Under the pieces are notes generated by a model. It was not told where the DNA came from. It saw only the letters and a list, made by a program, of their open reading frames with translations, and did not search any database. This document shows, in pieces, positions 23,692-34,029 of a DNA stretch of 64,000 nt. The DNA is from Vibrio sp. CAU 1672. GTDB taxonomy: Bacteria; Pseudomonadota; Gammaproteobacteria; Enterobacterales; Vibrionaceae. Position 1 is the stretch's first letter, and each line of letters opens with the position of its first letter. Both the position numbers and the translations under genes were made by a program. The stretch spans positions 451,603 through 515,602 of the forward strand of contig NZ_JARHUF010000001.1 of the NCBI RefSeq assembly GCF_029223195.1, read 5' to 3'.

Positions 23692-24888
23692 CTAAACCTT
23701 ATAAGCACAAATTAAAATATTTCGAGGTGTGATCGATTTAGGGCAAAATTCTGACAATGTAACACGATAACCCCGCCCTTCAAGATAAAGTGCTTTGTCC
23801 AGCGCCAGCCATATTTCCAACGGCCGTTGAAAGACCAACTGGATCAGGCTGATTCGTTCCATCTGCCAGAAGCGCTGTTGTGCTAATTGTTCAAAGTGAG
23901 CAAAGTCGATAGTTTGTGTCATCGGTATGCCCTTGCATTCTGCAGCCCAACGGCATAATGCTTCAAATCCCTCATTTAATTGCGACTTACGAATACTCGG
24001 TACAGGCAGGTAGTCTTCTTTACCCAGTACATGACGAGTGAACAGATCAAAACCCAGCCTGAATACCATCTCCTGCTGACGATGACGCCGCACACGCTCG
24101 CCGCCGGTCACTGTTTGTTGCAGCGGAATACGCAGTTCCTGTTTTGAGAGTGTTAAAGCCGATGCCTTAGCCAGAGTTGAAAGAGGCTGGTATTGCTGCG
24201 CCTGAATCAAATGGTAGCAGCAGGGCGAAATTGTCATGGCCGCCACGCCACTCTCGCTGGCATATTCCATTAACCTGACATGCAAATCACCGCAAGCATG
24301 CAACGCAACTGCGTGTTGATTGGGCTTAAATACCGCTTTGGCTTGCACGTCAAACGCATCTCCCTGAATGAACGTCATCTTCCACTGCTGTTCATCCGCG
24401 GCCTGCTGCCCGGCATCACACAGGGCCTGCTGATACTCAAAACTGGTCACAGGCTGGCTGGTCTGACTGGTAAGAATGCGGCCTAAATACCCTTTGCCTG
24501 AGCACCACTCCAGCCACTCATCACCTTGGTGGTGTTGAATGGCCGCTTCCCCCATGGCGCTGATTTGTTCAAATTTGCGGCCGGGAATACCACTGTCTAA
24601 ACCTCGAACTAACTCAAGGCCGTGCAATGACATCAAATCGAGATGGGCAAAGTCACCCAGTGACTTTATCCCGGGCAGAAATGCGCTGATTTCTGTAAAC
24701 GCCAGGTCCGGATTCGACTTCAGGTTGACAATTTGAGAGTGAGAGAGAGCATTCAGCCAGTCGCAAAGCTCTGGGTACTTTTCTTGCCAGGGCAGTGATG
24801 AATGAATGCTGCTTTGAAAAGGTTCGAAGCGCCATAACGATTGGTTTTCGATCAAGCAGTCATTAATAAATTGAAATTGCGTTTTCAT
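23692..24888 (-). CDS. SAM-dependent methyltransferase (Methyltransf_32-like), substrate unknown
   Basis: ATG at 24888 has a very good ribosome site (GGGGGAG) and gives 398 residues; the frame is open to 24924. The central domain has SAM motif I in LEWCSGKGYLGRIL (about residues 125-138), then SFEYQQALCDAG, LHACGDLHVRLM and ISPCCYHL, a combination typical of the methyltransferase group that includes eukaryotic METTL25-like and RRG1-like proteins. The substrate is not known; the SPCCYH block is sometimes linked to RNA methyltransferases. It follows cysB on the same strand but with about 100 bases between and an inverted repeat there. Confidence 0.8.
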   Translation of the reverse strand: MKTQFQFINDCLIENQSLWRFEPFQSSIHSSLPWQEKYPELCDWLNALSHSQIVNLKSNPDLAFTEISAFLPGIKSLGDFAHLDLMSLHGLELVRGLDSGIPGRKFEQISAMGEAAIQHHQGDEWLEWCSGKGYLGRILTSQTSQPVTSFEYQQALCDAGQQAADEQQWKMTFIQGDAFDVQAKAVFKPNQHAVALHACGDLHVRLMEYASESGVAAMTISPCCYHLIQAQQYQPLSTLAKASALTLSKQELRIPLQQTVTGGERVRRHRQQEMVFRLGFDLFTRHVLGKEDYLPVPSIRKSQLNEGFEALCRWAAECKGIPMTQTIDFAHFEQLAQQRFWQMERISLIQLVFQRPLEIWLALDKALYLEGRGYRVTLSEFCPKSITPRNILICAYKV

Positions 24889-24919
24889 GGCTCCCCCTAC
24901 AATGGGGGCGTATTGTATA

Positions 24920-24961
24920 CCCAAGCCCGCCAGACTGAAACATATCTCGTGACGGCTTGGG
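24920..24961. repeat. Inverted repeat between cysB and the methyltransferase gene
   Basis: CCCAAGCC (24920-24927) mirrors GGCTTGGG (24954-24961) with 26 bases between. It could be a weak terminator for cysB or a leader structure for the downstream gene; there is no T-run close enough to decide. Confidence 0.35.
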
Positions 24962-24987
24962 CATCCAGACTATCGGGCGATGCGAGT

Positions 24988-25971
<984 letters not shown>

Positions 25972-26358
25972 TTACTCATTAATTCGAGATAGAAAGTGTC
26001 AAACCGATTACGATAGATTGAGCCCGGCCCTCATCCCGAATAAAGAGAGGTTATGCATATTGAACTCATTCCACAGACTAAACGCCGACTATATAATCAA
26101 TAGTTATAACGCTTTCATTACGAAATGAACAGGAAAAACTAACTTATATCGTTGTTTTATAGCTACATCTCTAGCCAGTGAGGCAAAAAGTACCGGTTAG
26201 CAAGCAACAATGACAGTGCTTGATTGGATATAGGGCACTCAGATATCAAGCAAAATGTGTGATGGACGAAATATTCACACAAATTAACTGCCGACTGAGA
26301 TAATATTCATGTATTCTTGAACGCTAGCCATTAAAACGGAAGAGCAGACAATAAAGAT

Positions 26359-27123
26359 ATGAATATTGGTTTAATTATCGCTTTAGTAGCCATTCTGTTG
26401 GTGTTAGTCCTTGGCTATAACATCATGTTGCAATACAAAGTGAAGGTCGAAACAGCAAGGCGTCAGGAATCAGCCCGCTACGTCGCCCTGATCGACGGAA
26501 CGGAAGAGTTGATTGGCCACGCCCATCACATTCCTTACAGCAAAGAGCTGTTGGTGTGCCTCAACAACCGAATTCTTGATGCTTTAGAGAACATGTACGA
26601 GCTCGATCCAAGAAATAAACAACTGGCGCAACGTATTGAAAATATGAAGCAGCAGATCCAGCAGCTCAGAGAGAATTACCAGGGTGGTGAAAGCAGCAGC
26701 TTCAAAATGCCCAGCAGTGACAAGCAAGCCATTGTGATGTTAAAACTGGTCAAGCGCCTGCGCGATACCATACGTAATGAACATAACAAAGGTCGTTTGG
26801 ATACCCAAACTTACGTCACCGAAAATGCCCGTCTGGAAACCATGCAGATCCGGATCAACATTGAGAACGTGATCAAGCGTGCCAACGACGCCATTGCGCG
26901 TGGCCAGCCAGGCACGGCACTGCAATTATTGCGTAAAGGCATCGATGCACTGAGCACCAAAAATGACGCTTATTCCGTGCAAGCCAAACAAAAGCTGGAA
27001 GAGATGCTCGGTGACCTGGATAAACGCCGTCAGGATAAAAATGATGCCGAGATGCAGCAAATCGTTGATCGTGAGCGTAACAACGATATGGACGAACTCT
27101 TCGGCGAAAAGAAAAAGTGGTAG
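26359..27123 (+). CDS. Membrane-anchored coiled-coil protein, unknown function
   Basis: A 254-residue protein with one N-terminal membrane helix (IGLIIALVAILLVLVLGYNIM, about residues 3-23) and an otherwise charged, helical cytoplasmic part rich in coiled-coil heptads (about 85-110 and 205-250). No enzyme motif is visible. It lies immediately before miaE with a terminator between, an arrangement seen in several vibrios. The KLVKRLRDTIRNEHNKGRLD and GQPGTALQLLRKGIDAL stretches suggest a helical-repeat scaffold. Function is not known and none is proposed. Confidence 0.78.
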   Translation: MNIGLIIALVAILLVLVLGYNIMLQYKVKVETARRQESARYVALIDGTEELIGHAHHIPYSKELLVCLNNRILDALENMYELDPRNKQLAQRIENMKQQIQQLRENYQGGESSSFKMPSSDKQAIVMLKLVKRLRDTIRNEHNKGRLDTQTYVTENARLETMQIRINIENVIKRANDAIARGQPGTALQLLRKGIDALSTKNDAYSVQAKQKLEEMLGDLDKRRQDKNDAEMQQIVDRERNNDMDELFGEKKKW

Positions 27124-27146
27124 TTTTTGCTACCCAGACCAGGATA

Positions 27147-27170
27147 AAGGCTGCGATTCGCAGCCTTTTT
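27147..27170 (+). terminator. Rho-independent terminator before miaE
   Basis: AAGGCTGCG (27147-27155) / CGCAGCCTT (27159-27167), three-base loop, then T-run. Confidence 0.85.
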
Positions 27171-27204
27171 CGTATATTAAGAAAGTAAAGCCAAAAAAAC
27201 GACA

Positions 27205-27987
27205 ATGATTAACCTAGATTCTTATCAAGATCTTCTGGCGCCTATCAGCCACTTCCTACAGTGCGCAACACCTGAGGAGTGGATCACCGAAGCCAGAAAA
27301 CCGGAAAACCTCACCACCATTTTATTGGATCACCTGCTGTGTGAACTTAAGGCGGGACAATCTGCGATGTATCTGATCCGCAAATATGCCGTCGATCAGA
27401 GCAGTGCCCATGTGCTGCTGGATTGGTTCAAACCGTATGAAGATTTTGCCTACCGGAAAACCGGTTCGCTGGAAACCCTGAAAGGAAAAAGCAATATCTC
27501 CAAAGCGATCATCGCGAAATCAGACTCTCCCTACAGCCAGGAGCTGATCGATAAAATGGTCCTGCTGATCAAAGAGGAACTGCACCACTTCTACCAAGTG
27601 CTGGAGATCATGCACAGCCGTGGTATCGAATATCAGAATATTGCCGCCAGTCGTTACGCAAAATCGCTGATCTCACACATGAAAACTCATGAGCCAGAAA
27701 CCCTGATCGACAAACTGATCATCGGCGCTTACATCGAGGCCCGCTCATGTGAGCGTTTTGCTAAACTGGCACCGCACATGGATGACGACATTGCCAGGTT
27801 TTATATATCGCTACTGCGCTCTGAAGCGCGCCACTATCAGGATTACCTGCTGTTAGCTGAGCAAATTGCCGGTCAAGACATCAGCGAGCGCGTGGCCTAT
27901 TTTGGCCGCGTAGAGGCCGAGCTGATTTCAACGCCGGATAACGACTTTAAGTTCCACAGTGGTATTCCGCTCTGCGACGTGGCTTAA
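27205..27987 (+). CDS. miaE: tRNA 2-methylthio-N6-isopentenyladenosine hydroxylase MiaE
   Basis: MiaE hydroxylates the isopentenyl group of ms2i6A at tRNA position 37, an oxygen-dependent step. The 260-residue protein has the ferritin-like di-iron pattern: LLCELKAGQSAM (first Glu), EELHHFYQVLEI (Glu and His pair), IEARSCERF and LRSEARHYQDYL (second pair). Length and motifs are normal. It is absent from E. coli but common in Salmonella and vibrios. Confidence 0.94.
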   Translation: MINLDSYQDLLAPISHFLQCATPEEWITEARKPENLTTILLDHLLCELKAGQSAMYLIRKYAVDQSSAHVLLDWFKPYEDFAYRKTGSLETLKGKSNISKAIIAKSDSPYSQELIDKMVLLIKEELHHFYQVLEIMHSRGIEYQNIAASRYAKSLISHMKTHEPETLIDKLIIGAYIEARSCERFAKLAPHMDDDIARFYISLLRSEARHYQDYLLLAEQIAGQDISERVAYFGRVEAELISTPDNDFKFHSGIPLCDVA

Positions 27988-28006
27988 GCATACTCAGCCC
28001 CACTCA

Positions 28007-28027
28007 CGCCCACCCCAGCGGTGGGCG
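28007..28027. other. G+C-rich hairpin after miaE
   Basis: CGCCCACC (28007-28014) / GGTGGGCG (28020-28027), five-base loop, 20 bases after the miaE stop. There is no T-run, so termination is uncertain. Confidence 0.45.
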
Positions 28028-28152
28028 CTGCTGCCTCTTCATCCTGGCGCAACTGACAAAAAATATCCGGATAATGCCCCGCTGCACCCAAAACCATGAT
28101 TTAATTGTGCATACAGGCTCATTAACCCACTTTTACTCAGGTGACGATTCGC

Positions 28153-29109
28153 ATGGATGCTGTTTTTCACCAGTTGCAATTCTCTCTGTCGATCACCGGA
28201 CCGATCTGCTTAATGCTGCTACTCGGAGTAGTGTTTAAACGCATTGGTGTGATCAACGATAATTTTATCGACATTGGCTCGAAACTGGTGTTTCAGGTCA
28301 CCCTACCGACCATGTTGTTCCTCAGTATTGTCACCTCCGAGCATGACTTTTCGGCAGCCAGCCGGTTCGTCTATTTTTCGGCCCTGGCCAGTATTGCCTT
28401 TTTTGTCTTCACTTTTGCCTCGGTGCAATGGTGCTTTAGCGGCTCACCTGATCGCGGGATCATTATTCAAGGCAGCTTCCGCGCCAACACCGGTATCATC
28501 GGCATCGCTTATGTCGCCAATGCTTACGGCTCACAGGGATTAGCGCTGGCGGCGTTATATGTTGCCGCCATTACGTTTGTCTACAACGTCCAGGCGGTGC
28601 TCTGTCTGTCACCCAGAAACCGTGACTCAGGCACGCAAGCAGTAAAAATGATGCTTGGCACCTTAACCAGAAACCCGCTGATTATTGCCATCTTATCCGG
28701 GTTCTTGTTCTACCTGCTTGCAATACCGGTCCCGCAGATCGCCATTGAAGCCGGTGATTACCTGTCAAAAATGACGCTGCCGCTTGCCCTGCTCTGTACC
28801 GGCGGCTCGCTTAACTTTGGCCAAATGAAACGCGAAACCGGCCCGGCGTGGTTTGCCAGCAGCTACAAACTGATAGTTGCCCCGGGCATAATTACACTTA
28901 GCGCCTACCTGCTCGGCTTTGAAGGGCTGGAACTTGGGATCCTGTTTTTTATGAACGCCTCTCCCGTCGCGGCCGCCAGCTATGTCATGGCCCGCGCAAT
29001 GGGAGGCAATGCCACCCTCGCCGCCAATATCATTGCCCTCACCACGTTACTCTCCACCCTGAGCTGCACACTAGGCATCGTAGTATTAAAAACTGCCGGT
29101 CTGATTTAG
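28153..29109 (+). CDS. AEC family transporter (auxin efflux carrier type)
   Basis: A 318-residue membrane protein with about ten hydrophobic segments in two five-helix halves; the pattern NTGIIGIAYVANAYG in the middle and MNASPVAAASYVMARAMGGNATLAA in the second half is typical of the AEC family, whose bacterial members carry dicarboxylates such as malate or malonate and related compounds. The frame begins with a GTG at 28141, but ATG at 28153 lies at good distance from AGGTGA. It is transcribed alone. The substrate cannot be told. Confidence 0.88.
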   Translation: MDAVFHQLQFSLSITGPICLMLLLGVVFKRIGVINDNFIDIGSKLVFQVTLPTMLFLSIVTSEHDFSAASRFVYFSALASIAFFVFTFASVQWCFSGSPDRGIIIQGSFRANTGIIGIAYVANAYGSQGLALAALYVAAITFVYNVQAVLCLSPRNRDSGTQAVKMMLGTLTRNPLIIAILSGFLFYLLAIPVPQIAIEAGDYLSKMTLPLALLCTGGSLNFGQMKRETGPAWFASSYKLIVAPGIITLSAYLLGFEGLELGILFFMNASPVAAASYVMARAMGGNATLAANIIALTTLLSTLSCTLGIVVLKTAGLI

Positions 29110-29144
29110 TTCCCCGGACAGCCACGAGTGCTTATCTGGTCTTG

Positions 29145-29181
29145 ATAACTTTTGCCTATCAATTGGATAGAAACAAGCAAT
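29145..29181 (+). promoter_or_regulatory. OxyR-type operator upstream of ahpC
   Basis: Four tetrads are spaced exactly as in the OxyR consensus ATAG-N7-CTAT-N7-ATAG-N7-CTAT: ATAA (29145-29148), CTAT (29156-29159), ATAG (29167-29170), CAAT (29178-29181), fourteen of sixteen specified bases. It lies about 85 bases before the ahpC start. OxyR activates ahpCF after oxidation by peroxide. Confidence 0.8.
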
Positions 29182-29264
29182 TTTCTTTTTATTCAGTCAA
29201 ATGGGAAGATACTTTCCGTCAGCAAGACATTGCAACTCTAATAACTTAAAGGAAAGTAAAGATT

Positions 29265-29822
29265 ATGATTAACACTCAGATTAAGCCATTTAACGCAACA
29301 GCATTTAAAAATGGTGAGTTTGTCGAAATTACCGAACAAGACGTTCTGGGCAAATGGGCGGTGTTCTTCTTCTATCCTGCCGACTTCACCTTTGTCTGCC
29401 CGACTGAACTGGGCGACCTGGCCGACCATTACGAAGAGCTACAAAAGCGCGGCGTAGAAGTCTACTCAGTATCGACCGATACCCACTTCACCCACAAAGC
29501 ATGGCATGACAGCTCCGATACCATCGGCAAAATCAACTACTACATGGTGGGTGACCAAACCGGCAACATCACCAATAACTTTGGTGTGATGCGTGAAGGC
29601 CAGGGTCTGGCAGACCGTGCCACTTTCCTGATAGACCCGCAAGGTGTGATCCAGGCAATGGAAATCACCGCAGAAGGCATCGGCCGCGACACGGACGATC
29701 TGCTGCGCAAAGTCAAAGCCGCGCAGTATGTCGCATCAAACCCAGGGGAAGTTTGCCCGGCGAAATGGAAAGAAGGTGAAGAAACGCTGGCTCCATCTCT
29801 GGACCTGATCGGCAAAATCTAA
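29265..29822 (+). CDS. ahpC: Alkyl hydroperoxide reductase subunit C (peroxiredoxin)
   Basis: A 185-residue typical 2-Cys peroxiredoxin, AhpC1 type. The peroxidatic cysteine is C45 in DFTFVCPTE and the resolving cysteine lies in GEVCPAKW near residue 164; the second-sphere block [12 protein letters not shown] is present. It reduces organic peroxides, H2O2 and peroxynitrite, and is recycled by AhpF, encoded 150 bases downstream. The OxyR-type site in front indicates peroxide induction. Confidence 0.97.
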   Translation: MINTQIKPFNATAFKNGEFVEITEQDVLGKWAVFFFYPADFTFVCPTELGDLADHYEELQKRGVEVYSVSTDTHFTHKAWHDSSDTIGKINYYMVGDQTGNITNNFGVMREGQGLADRATFLIDPQGVIQAMEITAEGIGRDTDDLLRKVKAAQYVASNPGEVCPAKWKEGEETLAPSLDLIGKI

Positions 29823-29972
29823 GCCTTAACCAACCCACGCTCATCGCGTTTTCCTTAATAAAAGAGCACGCCGGGTGCCTATAGCAGACATTAATTTTGC
29901 CCCGGCCTGCTCTCACTACAAGATTTTATCCAGAGTAACCACTCTCTTTGTATTTAAAAGGTGTGATTCAAC

Positions 29973-31541
29973 ATGCTAGACCAAGCAATCCAACAACAGT
30001 TAAAACAGTATCTATCAAACGTCAGCCATGACGTCCGGCTAGTGGTTAGTCTCGATGAAAGCAAAGCCGCTCAGGATCTGCTGGCGCTTGCCAATCAAAT
30101 CGCCGGGCTGAGCGACCATATTTCGGTGGTGCGTGATGACAGTGCCAGCGAACGCAAACCGGTAATGACGGTGTCTAACCCGGACAAAGGCAGCGAACTG
30201 CGTTTTGCCGGAGTGCCGATGGGGCATGAGTTTACCTCCCTAGTGCTGGCACTGCTCCACTCTGGCGGGCATCCGACTAAACTGGACGATGACGTCATCG
30301 AACAAATTGCCCGTCTGGACAAATCACTGGAGGTAGAGATCTTTATTTCGCTCTCTTGTCAGAACTGCCCGGACGTGGTGCAGGCCTTCAACATGATGGC
30401 GGCGATTAACCCGAAGATCCGTACGACCATGGTCGACGGTGCCCTGTTTCAGGAAGAAGTTCAGCAACGTGACATTCTGGCCGTGCCGAGTGTGTATGTA
30501 AATGGCGAGCTGTTTGGCCAGGGCCGTATGTCACTTAATGAAATTCTCAGCAAACTGGATGACACCGCCGCAGAAAAGGCGGCGCAGACTCTCAGTCAGA
30601 AAGATCCGTATGATGTATTGGTGGTCGGCGGCGGTCCTGGCGGCAGTGCGGCGGCCCTGTATGCGGCACGCAAAGGCATCCGTACCGGTGTTGTGGCCAA
30701 ACGCTTTGGCGGCCAGGTGATGGACACCATGGCAATCGAAAACTTTATTTCAGTGAAGCATACTGAGGGCCCTAAGCTGGCCAGCGATCTGGCCGCCCAT
30801 TTAAAAGAGTACCAGGTAGATGTGGTTACCGAGCAGCAGGCCAGCAAACTGATGGGTGCCGCGCATACCAGCGATGGTTACATTCATGTTCAGCTGGAAA
30901 GCGGCGCCACACTGAAAAGTAAGAGCGTGATCTTAAGCCCGGGCGCTCGCTGGCGCGAGATGAACGTGCCTGGTGAACAAGAGTACCGCAACAAAGGGGT
31001 GGCTTACTGCCCTCACTGTGATGGCCCTCTGTTCAAAGGCAAGAAAACCGCGGTGATCGGCGGGGGTAACTCCGGTATCGAAGCGGCGATCGATCTGGCC
31101 GGTATTGTTGAGCACGTGACCGTACTGGAGTTTGCCGATGTGCTGCGTGCCGATCAGGTGCTGATCGATAAAGCCCGCTCTTTGCCTAACATCGACATCA
31201 TTACCATGGCACAGACCACCGCAGTCCTTGGCGACGGCACACGGGTAACCGGTCTGGAATATAAAGATCGCAGCACAGGCGCAATCAAACAGCTCGAGCT
31301 TTCCGGTATCTTCGTCCAAATCGGTTTGGTTCCGAATACCGAGTGGCTGAAAGACTCTGATGTGACACTGTCACCTAGAGGTGAAATTGAAGTGGGCAGC
31401 CGCGGCGAAACCAGTATGGATGGCGTGTTTGCTGCCGGCGATGCCACGACGGTCCCTTACAAGCAGATCATCATTGCCATGGGCGAAGGCGCGAAAGCAA
31501 GCCTGGGGGCATTTGACTACCTGATCCGCCAGCAAAACTGA
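29973..31541 (+). CDS. ahpF: Alkyl hydroperoxide reductase subunit F
   Basis: A 522-residue flavoprotein disulfide reductase that passes electrons from NADH to AhpC. The N-terminal double-thioredoxin-fold domain carries C129/C132 (SCQNCPD); the FAD domain has [17 protein letters not shown], the redox pair C346/C349 is in YCPHCDG, and the NADH site is [18 protein letters not shown]. The final FAD motif [26 protein letters not shown] is intact. Full length for the family. Confidence 0.97.
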   Translation: MLDQAIQQQLKQYLSNVSHDVRLVVSLDESKAAQDLLALANQIAGLSDHISVVRDDSASERKPVMTVSNPDKGSELRFAGVPMGHEFTSLVLALLHSGGHPTKLDDDVIEQIARLDKSLEVEIFISLSCQNCPDVVQAFNMMAAINPKIRTTMVDGALFQEEVQQRDILAVPSVYVNGELFGQGRMSLNEILSKLDDTAAEKAAQTLSQKDPYDVLVVGGGPGGSAAALYAARKGIRTGVVAKRFGGQVMDTMAIENFISVKHTEGPKLASDLAAHLKEYQVDVVTEQQASKLMGAAHTSDGYIHVQLESGATLKSKSVILSPGARWREMNVPGEQEYRNKGVAYCPHCDGPLFKGKKTAVIGGGNSGIEAAIDLAGIVEHVTVLEFADVLRADQVLIDKARSLPNIDIITMAQTTAVLGDGTRVTGLEYKDRSTGAIKQLELSGIFVQIGLVPNTEWLKDSDVTLSPRGEIEVGSRGETSMDGVFAAGDATTVPYKQIIIAMGEGAKASLGAFDYLIRQQN

Positions 31542-31570
31542 CCCCAAACTACCTAACCACGTTAAAGTAA

Positions 31571-31598
31571 AGCCAGTCTCGCAGTGACTGGCTTTTTG
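31571..31598 (+). terminator. Rho-independent terminator after ahpF
   Basis: AGCCAGTC (31571-31578) / GACTGGCT (31586-31593), seven-base loop, followed by T-run. Confidence 0.85.
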
Positions 31599-31733
31599 TT
31601 GCCCGTCACTCCCGTTCCATGCAGCCTCTTCTTGCTGTGCTTTCCGGGCGTCTCAGGGCTTGTTCGCCATAGCTGTGGCTTGCCTTCCTGAAGCTTAAAG
31701 CTTAAATACTATATACAAACAAGTACTTAAACA

Positions 31734-32681
31734 TCAATTAAGCTTCTCTTTATCCGCACGGGATAACACCTCCAGGCTAGCCTGTATCTTTGCCTCGACG
31801 AAGCTGACCAATTGATTGTTAAGCGCATTAATCGCCGGCTCAATATTCTTTGCCAGCGGCAAAATGATCTGAAAATCGTAGCGGACTTCAAATGACAGCG
31901 GGCGGACAACAATCCCTGCACGCTGCGCTTCACAAGCCGATACCGTATTCACTACCGACAAACCGGTGCCATTTTCCACCAGCTTCAGTGCCATCTCACT
32001 CAGTGATACCGTCCAGATTTTCCGTGGCGTGATATGATTTTCCATCATGAGCTGGGTCAGCAAACTCCGGCCCTGCTCATTCGGCTCACCGCAGATCAAG
32101 GTTTCATTTTCAAAATCGTCGATGTCAATCACGGCTTTCTCTGCCAGCGGATGCGCCGCCGGGATTAAACAAACACCGGGCAGTGAATAGAAAAAGCTCT
32201 GGTAACGCGGGTCAGGACGCAGATCGGTGGTAATGCCAAAATCAAAACGTTGCGCCACCATATCATCCGGGATCTGAGAAGAACGGTAGCAATACAGGCT
32301 GATTTCTAAATCCGGGCGTGGTTCTGCCAGTTGGGCCGCCGCATCAGGGATCAGACTCATCGAAAACGACGGCATTGTGACGATCCGCAGTTGACCCGCC
32401 GCCTGATCGCGCAGGCGATGAGCAAACTGACGCAAATGACTCAGGCCAAGATACACCCGCTGCACCTCATCATAAAACAAACTTCCGCGCCGTGTCGGCA
32501 ACAGGCGGTTGTTTTGACGCTCAAACAACGCAAATCCAAGTCGGGATTCCAACTGCTTGATCAGTCGGCTGACGGCTGGCTGAGAGATCAGCATTTTATC
32601 TGCCGCTTCCGTCGCACTACTGGTCTTCATTACCCACATGAAAGCTTCGATCTGGCTGTCGGTAAACCCTCGGTGAGCCAT
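31734..32681 (-). CDS. LysR-family transcriptional regulator (AbgR-like position)
   Basis: A 315-residue LysR-type protein with a clear N-terminal HTH (SSATEAADKMLISQPAVSRLIKQLESRLGF, about residues 17-46) and an effector-binding C-terminus. It is divergent from an M20 amidohydrolase and AbgT-type transporter pair, the arrangement of E. coli abgR-abgABT, so it probably controls them. The effector is unknown. The stop is followed by an A+T-rich stretch without other genes. Confidence 0.88.
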   Translation of the reverse strand: MAHRGFTDSQIEAFMWVMKTSSATEAADKMLISQPAVSRLIKQLESRLGFALFERQNNRLLPTRRGSLFYDEVQRVYLGLSHLRQFAHRLRDQAAGQLRIVTMPSFSMSLIPDAAAQLAEPRPDLEISLYCYRSSQIPDDMVAQRFDFGITTDLRPDPRYQSFFYSLPGVCLIPAAHPLAEKAVIDIDDFENETLICGEPNEQGRSLLTQLMMENHITPRKIWTVSLSEMALKLVENGTGLSVVNTVSACEAQRAGIVVRPLSFEVRYDFQIILPLAKNIEPAINALNNQLVSFVEAKIQASLEVLSRADKEKLN

Positions 32682-32773
32682 AACATTTCCTTATCCATCA
32701 ATAATCACAAGTCATTAGAAAGCAGCAACAGAGCCATTATAAAGTAAAAAGCAACAAAAATATCACACGCACA

Positions 32774-32806
32774 CCAATTGTATAACATTTAAATATAACA
32801 AATTGG
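32774..32806. promoter_or_regulatory. Interrupted palindrome between the LysR gene and its target operon
   Basis: CCAATT (32774-32779) and AATTGG (32801-32806) are symmetric around 32790, and the interior (GTATAAC...ATATAAC) is partly symmetric and A+T rich. Location in the 144-base divergent promoter gap makes it a plausible LysR-type binding site. Confidence 0.45.
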
Positions 32807-32825
32807 AATAGAGAAGGATAAAGTC

Positions 32826-34007
32826 ATGATCGAAGAAATTTGTCAGCATCAGGAAATGTTTAAAGCCTGGCGCCACGATTTTCATCAGCACCCGGAGCTG
32901 GGGTTTGAAGAACACCGTACTGCGCAGATCGTCGCTGATAAGTTGGCGGAATGGGGGTTCGATGCAGTGCATACCGGTATCGCCGGCACCGGGGTGGTCG
33001 GTGTCCTGCACGGCAACACCTCTTCTCCCCGCGCCATTGGCTTGCGGGCGGATATGGATGCGCTGCAAATGACGGAGAACAACACATTCCGCCACGCATC
33101 TTGTCATCAGGGGAAAATGCACGGTTGTGGCCATGACGGGCATACTGCCATGCTGCTCGCCGCCGCCTGGTACCTCTCGCGCCACCGTGAGTTCTCCGGA
33201 ACCGTTCACTTTATTTTCCAGCCAGCGGAAGAGGGCCTGGGCGGCGCCAAGGTGATGTTGGACGAGGGCCTGTTTGAGCGTTTTCCGTGTCAGCGAATCT
33301 ATGGCATGCACAACATGCCCGGTATCCCCAAAGGGCAGTTCTGGTTGCGCGAAGGCGCAATCCTGGCGAGCTCCGACCGTTTTACTATTGAAATCAGCGG
33401 TAAAGGCGGCCATGCTGCGATGCCGCATCAGGCGGTCGATCCGCTTCTGGCGCTGAGTGCCATCATCAATGGCGGCCAATCAATCATCAGCCGCAACACC
33501 TCACCCTTTGAGTCGGCAGTGTTGTCTTTCACCGATGTGCGCGCCGGATCCGGTACGTTCAACGTCATTCCGGATAAGGCCACCATGATGGGCTGTATCC
33601 GCACCTTTGATGAAGGGGTACGTGAACGCACCATCACACGCCTGAAGCAGTTGGTCGAAAACACCGCGCTTGGATATGGCGCCAGTGCATCGGTCATTTT
33701 CCATCCCGGCAATTACCCCGCAACGGTCAATCACCCGGTAGCCACGCGCATCGCAACCACCGTCGCCCGTGAGGTTGTCGGCACAGAGAACGTTAACCCT
33801 GACTGCCTGCCACTGTCCGGCAGTGAAGATTTCTCCTTTATGCTCCAGGCCGTCCCCGGCTGTTACCTGCTGATCGGCAACGGCCTGGAAGGAGAAACCG
33901 GCGGCGTCTGTGTACACAACCCGAATTACGATTTTAACGACGACATTATTTCGGCTGGCGCGTCTTTGTTTGTCCGCCTGATTGAACACGAAATGCCACA
34001 ACTGTAA
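32826..34007 (+). CDS. M20 family metallopeptidase / amidohydrolase
   Basis: A 393-residue di-zinc hydrolase of the hippurate hydrolase/aminoacylase group. Conserved: FHQHPELGFEEHRT, GLRADMDALQM (first metal Asp), MHGCGHDGHTAML (Cys/His metal ligands), QPAEEGLGGAKVM (catalytic and bridging Glu), the dimerisation domain, and GSEDFSFML near the end. It removes acyl or aminobenzoyl groups from amino acids. Pairing with an AbgT-type transporter suggests uptake and cleavage of p-aminobenzoyl-glutamate or an N-acyl amino acid; only one hydrolase gene is present, unlike abgA plus abgB. Confidence 0.9.
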   Translation: MIEEICQHQEMFKAWRHDFHQHPELGFEEHRTAQIVADKLAEWGFDAVHTGIAGTGVVGVLHGNTSSPRAIGLRADMDALQMTENNTFRHASCHQGKMHGCGHDGHTAMLLAAAWYLSRHREFSGTVHFIFQPAEEGLGGAKVMLDEGLFERFPCQRIYGMHNMPGIPKGQFWLREGAILASSDRFTIEISGKGGHAAMPHQAVDPLLALSAIINGGQSIISRNTSPFESAVLSFTDVRAGSGTFNVIPDKATMMGCIRTFDEGVRERTITRLKQLVENTALGYGASASVIFHPGNYPATVNHPVATRIATTVAREVVGTENVNPDCLPLSGSEDFSFMLQAVPGCYLLIGNGLEGETGGVCVHNPNYDFNDDIISAGASLFVRLIEHEMPQL

Positions 34008-34029
34008 GACGCAACAAAGGAGAATGATC

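Noticed and set aside
29238..29429. Antisense frame over the ahpC start
   Set aside because: A shadow of ahpC; no independent support.
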